Assembly: GCA_002422125.1 (NCBI GenBank)
Contig: DITF01000342.1
Span: 1 to 13,199 of the forward strand
DNA from: a bacterium UBP17_UBA6191
GTDB lineage: Bacteria; Muiribacteriota; UBA6191
Direction of reading: 5' to 3'
DNA: 13,199 nt
The stretch's first letter is position 1, and every line of letters begins with the position of its first letter. Of this stretch, positions 1-6,888 are shown in pieces. The notes beneath the pieces were generated by a model, which was given only the letters and a program-made list of their open reading frames with translations, was not told the origin of the DNA and ran no database searches. A program made the position numbers and the translations under genes.

Positions 1-1
1 G

Positions 2-619
2 GATTTTAACCCTTGTCTGGTTTTGACCAATGCCACCAAACCACTTCTAAACAAACTGACCCAAGTAAAAGATCTAGCTTCAAAAAAGCACTCGCTATCC
101 TTCAGAGTCAGCCTTGATTTTCCCGATCCAATCACTCACGATCAAAACCGTGGTGCGGGAAATTTCTCCCTTTCCCTGAAGGTAATGGGTGAGCTTTATC
201 AAATGGGCTTTAAGGTTTCAGTAGCCCGCCAGGCACAGGCCAAAGAAGATGTTTTAGCCATCCATGCGGCATATCTACCTTTTTTTCGCCAAGCCGGCCT
301 GCCAGAAGACACAACCATTGTTTCGTTTACTAATTTATCTCTGCCCGGCACTCATCCCAATGTTCCCCAGATTACCCAAACCTGCATGACTACTTACAAG
401 ACACAAAAAGAGCGAGAGCTCTTCATGTGCAACTACAGCAAAATGGTCCTCAAAAAAGACGCCCAAATGCGAGTCTATGCCTGCACCCTAGTCGATGACG
501 ACGAGTTCTATGACCTTGGAAACACCCTCACCGAGGCCATGCGCGCCAAAATCATGCTCGGTCATCATCGCTGTTTCGGCTGCTTTTCCTTTGGAACCTC
601 ATGTAGTGAAGCCCGTTAA
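2..619 (+). CDS. Radical SAM protein, C-terminal part (5' end outside window)
   Basis: The reading frame is open from base 2, so the gene begins before the window; the TTG at 23 is not a convincing start. The residues around it read NPCLVLTNATKPL, followed by FRVSLDFPDP, HDQNRGAG and VSVARQ, a pattern I associate with the later strands of a radical SAM barrel; the CxxxCxxC cluster motif would lie upstream, unseen. Counted from the TTG, the C-terminal region holds Cys121, 136, 154, 184, 187 and 194, including HHRCFGC, which could bind an auxiliary iron-sulfur cluster as in SPASM-like domains, although the spacing is not the textbook SPASM one. Substrate unknown. It ends 38 bp before the convergent abortive-infection gene. 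Family assignment is by eye. Confidence 0.65.
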   Translation, partial: DFNPCLVLTNATKPLLNKLTQVKDLASKKHSLSFRVSLDFPDPITHDQNRGAGNFSLSLKVMGELYQMGFKVSVARQAQAKEDVLAIHAAYLPFFRQAGLPEDTTIVSFTNLSLPGTHPNVPQITQTCMTTYKTQKERELFMCNYSKMVLKKDAQMRVYACTLVDDDEFYDLGNTLTEAMRAKIMLGHHRCFGCFSFGTSCSEAR

Positions 620-657
620 AACCACAGAGGTGGTTGGGGCGAAACAGGTTTTAGAAC

Positions 658-1614
658 TCACTTGCCAAAAGCAGAGTCTGCAAAAAGCGGTTTATCGCGC
701 TCCAAGTCAATCTCATTTAGGGCAATGTATAAAGTTTTTAGCATGGCGTATTTTTCCACCAAGGGTTTAAATTTTTCCTTACCCTTGTCACTCAAACAAT
801 TAGAGAACAAAAGCTTTAGCTCATCATTGGATAACTGTGCCCGCAGCAAATTGGAATAAATCTTTTTCTCATCATCGGAAAATTGGGATCTATCTATCAA
901 TTTAAGGATGTTATACAGTGTACGGAAGTAATGGCCCACATTTGACTGAATTTTGTCATATACATCGGTGTACTTATCCGCCATTAGTTTCTTCATTGAT
1001 AACTGCACCTCCTTACAAAATAACCCGAAGCAATCTCGACCACTCATATTTACACCTTGAACCCTACTAAAGTTCATAGCATTCACAAGCTGATGATGCA
1101 GGTTCAATAAACTAAAAAATGTGCTTTCAAAATTCTGCTTAGCTAGCGTTGTGGCCTGCTCCTGTAACTGCTTAGTTTGACTCTCCAAAACCTTGCGAGT
1201 GTCCTCCATTTCCTGCCTTTGCAGGCTCAGCTCGTTCCTTTGTAGACTCAGTTCTCGACTTTGCAAAATAATAGCCCAAATGACACCAAGAAGCGCCAAG
1301 CCAGAAAACAAGGCATTGGAAGCTCCAAACATATCTCCAAATGTTCCGAATTGGCTTACATCTGTGGGCAGTTTAGAGCTTGGAATACAATATGGGAGAA
1401 GCAGGTTCGCCATAAAGATCACAACGACTGCGCCTAACACCCCAAAAAAGCACCCATTAGGAACGCCATTCACCTGCTGATTTGATTCTTTCATGAACTG
1501 AATGCTATCAAAAACTCCCATAGATTGTAACCCGCTGCTCCTAACCCACCCCTTCGCACACGGGTATTTTTTACATCTGATCTGCCACCAATCTTGATAA
1601 TCCTTGAACCTCAT
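658..1614 (-). CDS. Putative phage abortive infection (AbiC-like) membrane protein
   Basis: 318 aa. There are two predicted membrane segments (about 53-75 and 99-118), then a charged coiled coil (about 119-160) with a doubled heptad ELSLQRN/ELSLQRQ, then a cytoplasmic domain. That domain carries the pattern of the putative phage abortive infection family (putAbiC): FESTFFSLLNLHHQLV at 162, GRD at 192, HYFRTLYNILK near 228 and YSNLLRAQLSNDELKLLF near 253. Family members are suspected to stop phage growth by harming the infected cell; the mechanism is unknown. The ATG at 1614 lies 21 bp after the stop of the upstream HNH gene, suggesting cotranscription. No start has a strong ribosome binding site, and internal Met32 (1521) or Met41 (1494), just before the first membrane segment, are alternatives. 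Family call fairly sure, function inferred. Confidence 0.75.
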   Translation of the reverse strand: MRFKDYQDWWQIRCKKYPCAKGWVRSSGLQSMGVFDSIQFMKESNQQVNGVPNGCFFGVLGAVVVIFMANLLLPYCIPSSKLPTDVSQFGTFGDMFGASNALFSGLALLGVIWAIILQSRELSLQRNELSLQRQEMEDTRKVLESQTKQLQEQATTLAKQNFESTFFSLLNLHHQLVNAMNFSRVQGVNMSGRDCFGLFCKEVQLSMKKLMADKYTDVYDKIQSNVGHYFRTLYNILKLIDRSQFSDDEKKIYSNLLRAQLSNDELKLLFSNCLSDKGKEKFKPLVEKYAMLKTLYIALNEIDLERDKPLFADSAFGK

Positions 1615-1635
1615 TTGAAGCCGTTTCCAAAGATT

Positions 1636-2559
1636 CTACCCAAAAAATGTCTCATGAATCAGCTTGTGATGGTCATGACAAAGCGTAACCAGGTTCTCAT
1701 ATTCATCCTTCCCGCCCCTACTTATTGGCTCAATATGATGGATTTCCACTCTATATTTTGAATCACAACGGCTATTTCTCATCCCATAATAGCAACATTG
1801 CCCCCGATCCCGTCTGTGAATGGCATGAACTAAATTTTTTGGCAGTGCTTTCCTTGCCTGTCTTGCGACAGGCAGGCTTTTAGAATCCTCTTGTTCAGGC
1901 TTATTCACTGATTCAGCATCAGTCGCAGTCTCAGCTTCAACTTTTTTACTGGCTTCCTTCTTTTTAGCCCTCTCTTCTGCTCTATCTGCCTTTTTGACCG
2001 GATCTCGTTTTTCCAGAGTGTCGTCAATGGCCCACTCAAGCACTCGTGTGATGTCGTTATCTTTCAAAACCTCCTGTAGCCGTAAAAGCTTTTGCATAAA
2101 TTCAGGGCTGACATCAATGGACAATCGCTTCATGCCCTCACCAGCTGGCTTTACCACCGTTTTTCTTTTGGTGTAGGGCGAGGTCTTGGCCACTTCGTCA
2201 ATCAGATTCTTATTAGTTTCCGTTTTGGCCTTCTCAATCCAATGGTTTTGATTCTCAGTAGTAATCACCGGACAAATATGCCTTAGCTTACTGACCGAAA
2301 CTTCCCCAGACTGGATAGCCTCAGTTAAGGCCGGAATCTCTTTGGATCTTTTATACAAGGCCAAAAAATTCCAAGCTTCTGCCTCAGTCAGCCCAATTTC
2401 TTTGACGCAATAACTAAAGAGGGACGGGTATTGAACCAGCATTAAAAAGTCTTTGGTCTGATCGGCCTGAGCGATTAAATCCAAAATTTCTGCTTCGTTT
2501 TTTCTTAAGTTTTTAACTGCTTGAACCAGCTTTTGATGAATGATTTGATGTGTTTGCAT
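1636..2559 (-). CDS. HNH endonuclease domain protein
   Basis: 307 aa from the ATG at 2559; the frame stays open to a TTG at 2646, but the ATG gives the cleaner N-terminus. Residues 1 to about 125 are helical, starting QTHQIIHQKLVQAVKNLRKN, of the kind found before HNH domains in many bacterial orphan nucleases. A Lys/Glu-rich, low-complexity linker covers about 180-230. The C-terminal HNH nuclease domain (about 241-307) shows RRDRGQCCY, then RVEIHHIEPISRGG, then NLVTLCHDHHKLIH, which supplies the conserved His pair, Asn and final His of a metal-dependent DNA-cutting site. Such proteins are common as stand-alone or mobile-associated genes; the target is unknown. A TATAAT lies just upstream (2566-2571), but I see no matching -35 box. 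Confidence 0.85.
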   Translation of the reverse strand: MQTHQIIHQKLVQAVKNLRKNEAEILDLIAQADQTKDFLMLVQYPSLFSYCVKEIGLTEAEAWNFLALYKRSKEIPALTEAIQSGEVSVSKLRHICPVITTENQNHWIEKAKTETNKNLIDEVAKTSPYTKRKTVVKPAGEGMKRLSIDVSPEFMQKLLRLQEVLKDNDITRVLEWAIDDTLEKRDPVKKADRAEERAKKKEASKKVEAETATDAESVNKPEQEDSKSLPVARQARKALPKNLVHAIHRRDRGQCCYYGMRNSRCDSKYRVEIHHIEPISRGGKDEYENLVTLCHDHHKLIHETFFG

Positions 2560-2897
2560 ACAGATATTATAACCCCATGTTTTTTGGCTTTCTGAGGGCA
2601 AATTTGAAGGGAAAATCCAATAAATTTGACTGAAAATGGTTCGCAACCAGGAGTTGTTAGAAAGAGATATCTCAAAAGCCAGCTAGGTCTGAAGTCTGTG
2701 AGGGGTTTATGACCAGTCAATCAAAAGCACAAAAAATTCTGTCAAGTTTTTTAGCTATGAAATAAACACGGGATCAATTCCCTGTACTAAGACAGGGAAT
2801 TTCATTTTGCGGGGTAGCAGCCAAACCTTTAGTCACACTCAATCAGAGCAATTAGAAAGAAGCACCATTTTGAACTCGGCCTCTTCCACCAACCTCA
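2560..2897. other. 338-bp intergenic region, AT-rich, no gene seen
   Basis: This gap separates the toxin gene from the HNH gene, both on the minus strand. I see no convincing ORF or RNA gene. It holds a strong inverted repeat (2776-2801, listed separately), a 10-bp palindrome GAGATATCTC at 2664-2673, and TTGACA (2745-2740) and TTGACT (2720-2715) on the minus strand. The last two resemble -35 boxes but have no good -10 box at 16-18 bp. The HNH promoter is probably here but cannot be placed. Confidence 0.5.
2776..2801. terminator. Perfect 10-bp inverted repeat, possible terminator
   Basis: AATTCCCTGT, a 6-base loop ACTAAG, then ACAGGGAATT form a perfect hairpin. On the plus strand it is followed by TCATTTT; on the minus strand there is no T tract. 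It lies about 97 bp downstream of the minus-strand toxin gene, where a terminator for that transcript would be expected, but the better T tract is on the other strand. It could instead be a protein-binding site or a structured RNA element. Confidence 0.4.
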
Positions 2898-3353
2898 TCA
2901 GGTCGATAAAGTGGACTCGTCCAATTTCTCTAGCTGACAATCGGGATACGGAAACAAAATCTTCCCGCTATCAAGCAAGCGGCTGAATGCTGCATAACAA
3001 TCGATGTGGTGGGCTGCGGAACGCAGGTTTCGATTGCTATTAATCCATACATAACAAACAGAGCTTTCAGCGCTTGAGTAAGCGAAGAAGAGTCTGTATC
3101 TTTTTAATGGTTCGACAAATTTCACCCTGCGCCAGTTTTTGTGACCCTGGCCCAGTGAATTGCCTAGCTGATATTCTTTGGAACCTGGATTTTGGGGTAC
3201 TCTTTGCAAAAAAGCCTCACGCAAAAGTTTGAGCTTCTTGAATTCATCCATTCTTTCAAAATTTTTACCCCTAAGTACGGCGTTTTCGACCTCAGCTTTA
3301 AGATTCTGGGTATAGTTTTTAAGATACTCCGTCCAATGTAGCCGATAGCTCAT
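2898..3353 (-). CDS. yhaV: YhaV-type ribonuclease toxin of a type II toxin-antitoxin system
   Basis: 151 aa, close to the length of E. coli YhaV (about 154). YhaV is a RelE-superfamily ribonuclease that stops growth by cutting RNA and is normally held by the AbrB-fold antitoxin PrlF. The family pattern is clear: KLLREAF near 42, then YQLGNSLGQGHKNWRRVKF (61-79), RYRLFFAY (85-92), WINSNRNLR (103-111) and DCYAAFSRLLDSG (118-130). These match the YhaV signature of a GKSLG..NKDW.RVKF block, RYRLFF, and a W.N...LR block followed by AY..F..ML..G. The ATG at 3353 overlaps the TGA of the preceding reading frame (ATGA), a coupling typical of toxin-antitoxin pairs, but that frame does not resemble PrlF. 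The domain appears intact; whether it is active cannot be told. Confidence 0.85.
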   Translation of the reverse strand: MSYRLHWTEYLKNYTQNLKAEVENAVLRGKNFERMDEFKKLKLLREAFLQRVPQNPGSKEYQLGNSLGQGHKNWRRVKFVEPLKRYRLFFAYSSAESSVCYVWINSNRNLRSAAHHIDCYAAFSRLLDSGKILFPYPDCQLEKLDESTLST

Positions 3354-3526
3354 GATTTTATACCTAACAGTGAATCAAGGTCTTTTATAAAGTCTTTATC
3401 GATAGGGGCGATTGCAAACGACGGCTCATTGTACTGATCATCAGTGACGCGATTGAGGTACACTTGTACATCTTCAGGTAGTCCCAATTCATGCTTTTTT
3501 TCTGCAAAATCGGAACTTAAGTCAAC
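3350..3526 (-). pseudogene. 58-codon in-frame continuation of the upstream gene past a TAA, ending in the toxin start
   Basis: Directly after the TAA of the upstream gene (3527-3529) the same frame stays open for 58 codons and ends with a TGA that overlaps the yhaV ATG. The peptide (VDLSSDFAEKKHELGLPEDV, then QVYLNRV and a tail FIKDLDSLLGIKS) reads like ordinary protein. It has no ATG; the only possible starts are a TTG and a GTG without a clear ribosome binding site. The simplest reading is that it is the severed C-terminus of the upstream protein, about 280 aa when joined. At the break, GACTAAGTT is followed by GACTTAAGTT, an imperfect tandem repeat; removing nine bases gives SLDDLSSDFAEKK in frame. 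Alternatives are a tiny separate antitoxin or a normal stop with a chance open frame. Confidence 0.5.
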
Positions 3527-4195
3527 TTAGTCATCCAGGCTAGTAGGAACAACCCACACTTCAGTTGCAATGTATTCTGCAACAGAATCCGTAAGTACTT
3601 GGGCTACAATGAATTTTCGCTTGTATATCTCTTGGTAGAGCCATTCAAGCAGACCATGATAGGTTTCAAGAGAAACCCCATAGCGTTGAAGCGTTGATTG
3701 TAGCTGAGAACAATAGTTGTCTAAGACGATGATTTTCTCTTCCATTGCCCCGTTGTCTAAAAATTTTGATGGAATTTCACACGGTTTTCGCAAGAAACAA
3801 CGATAATACATCAAATACAAATCCAACAGTATCAAAAGCTCCGTAACATCGTGGCAACGATGAAGTCCGTTTTTAATGCACCGGGCTAGCCCAATTTGGG
3901 AGCTTGGTCCCATCATGGAAAAGCATAACAGGGCCAGATTATTTAGTTCGGGTGTGGGGACATAGGGCTCACTCAGAATAGCTGATGTGATTTTCTCAGC
4001 CTCTGTGAATTTTCGTAGCAGAACCAGGGAGGCAGCATAAGTTACCTTGTGAGACGGATCCTTGTGGGCTAAAGCTTTAGCCTCTCTCTCAAACATCTTC
4101 AATCGAAACTGATTTTCCAAGGCTGAAGGAGTAGGGTGCTCAAAAACTTCAAGCATCTCTGTAATTGCTTCTGAAATTTTCGGTATTCCCTTCAT
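3527..4195 (-). CDS. Unrecognised helical protein upstream of the YhaV toxin (possible interrupted antitoxin)
   Basis: 222 aa from the ATG at 4195, which I prefer because GGTGGG lies 6 bases before it; the frame extends to a TTG at 4246. I do not recognise the family. The protein looks mostly alpha-helical: a stretch beginning YAASLVLLRKFTEAEKIT and then ELNNLALLCFSMM resembles TPR-like helix pairs, but no clear repeat register is visible. There is no signal peptide or membrane segment, and several Cys are scattered. It sits where an antitoxin would, immediately before yhaV, and its frame continues past the TAA to overlap the toxin start. It may therefore be a truncated form of a longer protein that regulated or neutralised the toxin. 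That role rests on position only. Confidence 0.6.
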   Translation of the reverse strand: MKGIPKISEAITEMLEVFEHPTPSALENQFRLKMFEREAKALAHKDPSHKVTYAASLVLLRKFTEAEKITSAILSEPYVPTPELNNLALLCFSMMGPSSQIGLARCIKNGLHRCHDVTELLILLDLYLMYYRCFLRKPCEIPSKFLDNGAMEEKIIVLDNYCSQLQSTLQRYGVSLETYHGLLEWLYQEIYKRKFIVAQVLTDSVAEYIATEVWVVPTSLDD

Positions 4196-4274
4196 CTCTT
4201 TCCCACCTTTTTTAGCATATCTCAAACCACACATTTGCGCCAGCAACTGCCCTTATGAACCTGGCGAACGGGCT

Positions 4275-4646
4275 TTAAGAAAAGGACTTACCAAAGGGCA
4301 TTACACTCAGACTTGCCATTTTGATATGTTGGATGGCAAAGGGTATTCCGATGATGGTTACGGCTAGTCCTGCAGCCAGAATTAAATGCGATACGGCAAT
4401 CCAGATTCCACCGAAGATCAGCCAGATTATATTTAGAAGCAGTGAGGGGGTGGAGTTTTCTGAGCCCGTGGAGAGGACTTCGCGACCAAAGGGGAAGAGG
4501 CTGAATTCTGCCAGTTTAATGCATTGGAGTCCAAAGGGAATGCCTATGATGGTGATACAAAGGATGAGCCCTCCCAAAAGATATTGCAGGGCAATTAAAA
4601 ATCCCCCTCCAAAAATAATCCAGAGAATGTTACCCAAAAGGCTCAT
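4275..4646 (-). CDS. yccF: YccF family inner-membrane protein
   Basis: About 123 aa from the ATG at 4646; a GTG two codons earlier (4652) overlaps the hydrolase stop and is equally possible. Two tandem copies of the YccF (DUF307) unit are visible. The first reads NILWIIFGGG, then ITIIGIPFGLQCIKLA and FPFG; the second NIIWLIFGGIW, then VTIIGIPFAIQHIKMA and MPFG. Each unit has a hydrophobic membrane hairpin and the GIPF motif. Family members are small inner-membrane proteins of unknown function. It is the last gene of a three-gene minus-strand operon, overlapping or directly abutting the hydrolase gene. Confidence 0.92.
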   Translation of the reverse strand: MSLLGNILWIIFGGGFLIALQYLLGGLILCITIIGIPFGLQCIKLAEFSLFPFGREVLSTGSENSTPSLLLNIIWLIFGGIWIAVSHLILAAGLAVTIIGIPFAIQHIKMASLSVMPFGKSFS

Positions 4647-4648
4647 GT

Positions 4649-5491
4649 TCACTCACTTTCAGCGGGAGAATCAAGACTTGCCAGAAAGGTATTTAGCCCC
4701 TCGGTGTAGGCTTTGCCAGAGGTGAAATAACCCTCGTTATGATCGCCGGTGATTGTGACAAAAGACTTGGGTTCCGGTGCCGCATCAAAAATTTTCTGAC
4801 CATGAGAAAAAGGAATGAGCTCATCTTGGGAGCTATGTACAATCAGTACAGGACAGCGAACTGCCTTGACATCTTCAAGCGTGGGATAATGAACCCGACT
4901 CAACAAATGAACTGGCAGCCAAGGGTATAGGTGTTTGCCTACTTCAGGCAGACTTGTGAATGTTGACTCCAAAACCAAGGCTTTGGGGAAAAAGCGACGA
5001 GCCACATGAGCGGCCTGGGCCCCTCCTAAGGACCTGCCGTGTACAATAATCTGGTTTTCTTCATAGCCCTTGGAATTTTTGAGCCACAGATAAGCGGCAC
5101 GGGAATCCATGTAAGTAGCTTCCTGACTTAATGGTTTGGATTGGCTCAGTCCATAAGAGCGGTAATCAAAAAGAAAAACAGAGTAACCCATATCCAAAAG
5201 AATTTTGGCCGAATCAATCATGTAGGAGATGTTTCCAGCATTGCCGTGGTACATAAGCACCACTGGACCAGAGGACTTGTGAGGAAGGAACCAGCCATGC
5301 AGGATAGTTCCGTCCTCAGAAGGAAAGCGTATTTCTTCAAATTCCATTCCGTAATGCAAGGGATCCGACAGGATCTCCGTGGAAGGGATATAAATCAGCC
5401 TTTCCTGATAAACATAAAAAAAGCCAATTAATAGCCCATAGGCAATTAGAATCAGAGCTAGATAGAAATACACGCGTTTCTTCACTATCAA
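4649..5491 (-). CDS. Membrane-anchored alpha/beta hydrolase (BEM46/YfhR type)
   Basis: 280 aa with one N-terminal membrane segment (about 8-28), probably leaving the catalytic domain on the periplasmic side. The alpha/beta hydrolase features are complete: oxyanion-hole HGNAGN at 82-87, nucleophile elbow GRSLGG with Ser154, acid Asp223 in SSQDELIPF and His251 in GDHNEGY. The layout, with the anchor, YxxFRSYGLS-like FDYRSYGLS and HSSQDELIPF, fits the BEM46/YfhR group of serine hydrolases, whose natural substrates are mostly unknown. The start at 5491 is TTG, with a GTG two codons later; neither has a ribosome binding site. As the preceding small gene ends 3 bp upstream, translation is probably coupled. 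Confidence 0.88.
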   Translation of the reverse strand: MIVKKRVYFYLALILIAYGLLIGFFYVYQERLIYIPSTEILSDPLHYGMEFEEIRFPSEDGTILHGWFLPHKSSGPVVLMYHGNAGNISYMIDSAKILLDMGYSVFLFDYRSYGLSQSKPLSQEATYMDSRAAYLWLKNSKGYEENQIIVHGRSLGGAQAAHVARRFFPKALVLESTFTSLPEVGKHLYPWLPVHLLSRVHYPTLEDVKAVRCPVLIVHSSQDELIPFSHGQKIFDAAPEPKSFVTITGDHNEGYFTSGKAYTEGLNTFLASLDSPAESE

Positions 5492-5494
5492 AAA

Positions 5495-5683
5495 TTAAAA
5501 TATGCCGCTACTGACCAGCTTGTTGATGTCAATTCCATCATAAATGGCTTCGATCTTGATTTTGATGCGGTAGAAGTCACGAACCAAATCCTGCTCATTA
5601 TATACTTTTTTGGTACTTAACTCATGTTGCCAGATAGAGCGGGTAATAAAGTCACAATCTTCACGATGCTCGGGACGAACCAT
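5495..5683 (-). CDS. Small conserved-looking protein of unknown function (62 aa)
   Basis: The reading frame begins at an ATG preceded by ACAGGAG 7-8 bases upstream, a strong ribosome binding site, and ends 3 bp before the hydrolase start, so it is very likely a real gene and the first of the operon. The protein is soluble and charged (MVRPEHREDCDFITRSIWQ, then DLVRDFYRIKIKIEAIYDG). I do not recognise it. The pattern suggests one or two helices and no membrane segment. A link to the hydrolase or YccF is inferred from position only. Confidence 0.7.
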   Translation of the reverse strand: MVRPEHREDCDFITRSIWQHELSTKKVYNEQDLVRDFYRIKIKIEAIYDGIDINKLVSSGIF

Positions 5684-5723
5684 AGATCAACTCCTGTATC
5701 AAGTGTTATGAAAGTGTGGCGGG

Positions 5724-5732
5724 ATTATAGCA
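5724..5732 (-). promoter_or_regulatory. Extended -10 promoter for the minus-strand hydrolase operon
   Basis: On the minus strand this reads TGCTATAAT: a consensus -10 box preceded by the TG extension. It lies 40 bp before the ATG at 5683, leaving a short leader with the ACAGGAG ribosome binding site. No good -35 box is seen at 17 bp (TATAGG), which is normal for extended -10 promoters. Confidence 0.55.
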
Positions 5733-5753
5733 TAGATCCGATAAGTCCTATAA

Positions 5754-6584
5754 ATGCATAAACTGTGTTTGTTTTGTTTTTTATTTCTGCTGGCTACCCC
5801 TGAATCCCTGGGATTTTTGAGGGATCTTTTTGGTTCCCGACGAGGAACAAGGGAGCGGGGCGGTTTTTATTATCAAGTGCAAAAGGGAGACAATCTCTGG
5901 TCCCTGTCACAAAAATTTGGAGTCAGTGTTGATGAGCTAAGAAGAGCAAACCGCCTTAGAAATAACGATTTGCCAATTATGCGACTTTATATACCGCGAG
6001 GAACCTATAACCCCAAAGAAACAGCCAAGGCCCCACCGCACCCAGACAAGCAAAAAATTGTAGCAACAACCAAACCAGCCCCAAAACCTAAGCCAACTCC
6101 GATACATAAACCATCTCAGCCAACCTCACAAATTGTAGCTAAGAAGCCAGCCCCCACCCCGCAGATTAGAAACCCGGCCCCGGTAGCCAAAAAACCAGAT
6201 ACAGGATATTTTGCCTGGCCCGTAGAAAATCCCGTCTTGGCACCACAGGGCAAATTCGGCCCCCGTGCCGATGGAACTACAAGTTCTGGCCTGCAACTCC
6301 TGACAAAGCCCAAACAACCAGTATTGGCCGCTCGCGAAGGACGAGTGGTTTATTCAGGAACCATGCAGGGGTATGGACAAACCTTGATTCTGGATCACTT
6401 GGACAACTTTTTTACAGTTTATGCGCAAATGGAATCGGTTAAAAATTTGCAGAATGGGTTTACGGTGTCCAAAGGCAGCCCTATCGGCTATACCGGTCCT
6501 ACACTCCACTTTGAAATCCGCAAACTGAATCAGGCCGTAAATCCATTAAATCATATGGATGTCTCGCGTCTTAAAGGAAGCTGA
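5754..6584 (+). CDS. Secreted LysM protein with degenerate LytM (M23) domain, NlpD/EnvC-like
   Basis: 276 aa: signal peptide (about 1-20), LysM peptidoglycan-binding domain (39-81, YYQVQKGDNLWSLSQKFGVS), a Pro/Lys-rich linker (82-150) and a LytM domain (about 153-267). In active M23 peptidases Zn is held by HxxxD, and by HxH in HLHF, with a further His in YAH. Here the HxGxD position reads SSGLQL (Ser177, Gln181), YAH is YAQ (Gln225) and HLHF is TLHF (Thr250, His252). The loop before TLHF is also shortened (GYTGPTLHF). Three of four key positions are lost, so it is very unlikely to cut peptidoglycan. Degenerate LytM proteins such as NlpD and EnvC instead activate amidases during cell separation, the likely role here. 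It is the first gene of the plus-strand operon. Confidence 0.85.
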   Translation: MHKLCLFCFLFLLATPESLGFLRDLFGSRRGTRERGGFYYQVQKGDNLWSLSQKFGVSVDELRRANRLRNNDLPIMRLYIPRGTYNPKETAKAPPHPDKQKIVATTKPAPKPKPTPIHKPSQPTSQIVAKKPAPTPQIRNPAPVAKKPDTGYFAWPVENPVLAPQGKFGPRADGTTSSGLQLLTKPKQPVLAAREGRVVYSGTMQGYGQTLILDHLDNFFTVYAQMESVKNLQNGFTVSKGSPIGYTGPTLHFEIRKLNQAVNPLNHMDVSRLKGS

Positions 6585-6594
6585 TGTAAGATTG

Positions 6595-6888
6595 ATGTTT
6601 ATGAGCATCAAGTATTATGGAGGCGAGCTTCCAGAAGTGTCCAAACCCTTCACGATTGTACTAAATCATCAAAACTGGGATAACAGAGCTAGGCTTCTTA
6701 GAAGCGTGTTTGCGACTATCAACCCACGATTTGTAGCCTATATTCCTGAGTTTCCTACCGACTGTATTTACTCTTTGGCAGAGCGGGAATATCTTAGCAA
6801 ACTGCATCAGCTTTTGGAGTCTCATGGTTTAGGGCATGTATCTGTTCAGATTGACCCCTGTGTCCGGGAACTATTCCTGCCCAAATGA
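6595..6888 (+). CDS. Unknown ~100-aa protein between LysM/LytM and radical SAM genes
   Basis: The frame could begin at ATG 6559, inside the end of the preceding gene, or at TTG 6592, ATG 6595 or ATG 6601. AAAGGAAG at 6573-6580 is a ribosome binding site that favours the start cluster at 6592-6601. The stop overlaps the radical SAM start by ATGA. I do not recognise the protein: it is soluble and mixed alpha/beta in appearance, with IKYYGGELPEVSKPFTIVLN, then RFVAYIPEFP and a C-terminal SVQIDPCVRELFLPK. No signal peptide is seen. Its position between overlapping genes argues that it is real; the function is unknown. Confidence 0.65.
   Translation: MFMSIKYYGGELPEVSKPFTIVLNHQNWDNRARLLRSVFATINPRFVAYIPEFPTDCIYSLAEREYLSKLHQLLESHGLGHVSVQIDPCVRELFLPK

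Noticed and set aside
620..635. Hairpin AACCAC-AGAG-GTGGTT between convergent genes
   Set aside because: Only 6 bp of stem and four T on the minus strand; too weak to call a terminator.
2566..2571. TATAAT just upstream of the HNH start
   Set aside because: No -35 box at 16-18 bp, and it would leave almost no leader before the ATG.
3527..3529. Programmed stop-codon readthrough at the TAA
   Set aside because: TAA is the least leaky stop and no known readthrough or selenocysteine-type element is visible; duplication or mutation is simpler.
4239..4267. CGCCAG/CTGGCG pair downstream of yccF
   Set aside because: Six-base arms with a 17-base loop and no T tract; likely chance.
4321..4725. 134-aa plus-strand reading frame opposite yccF
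   Set aside because: Antisense shadow of yccF, whose two-repeat membrane protein is unmistakable.
6116..6317. Two minus-strand frames opposite the Pro/Lys-rich linker
   Set aside because: Composition is a by-product of the proline-rich coding strand.
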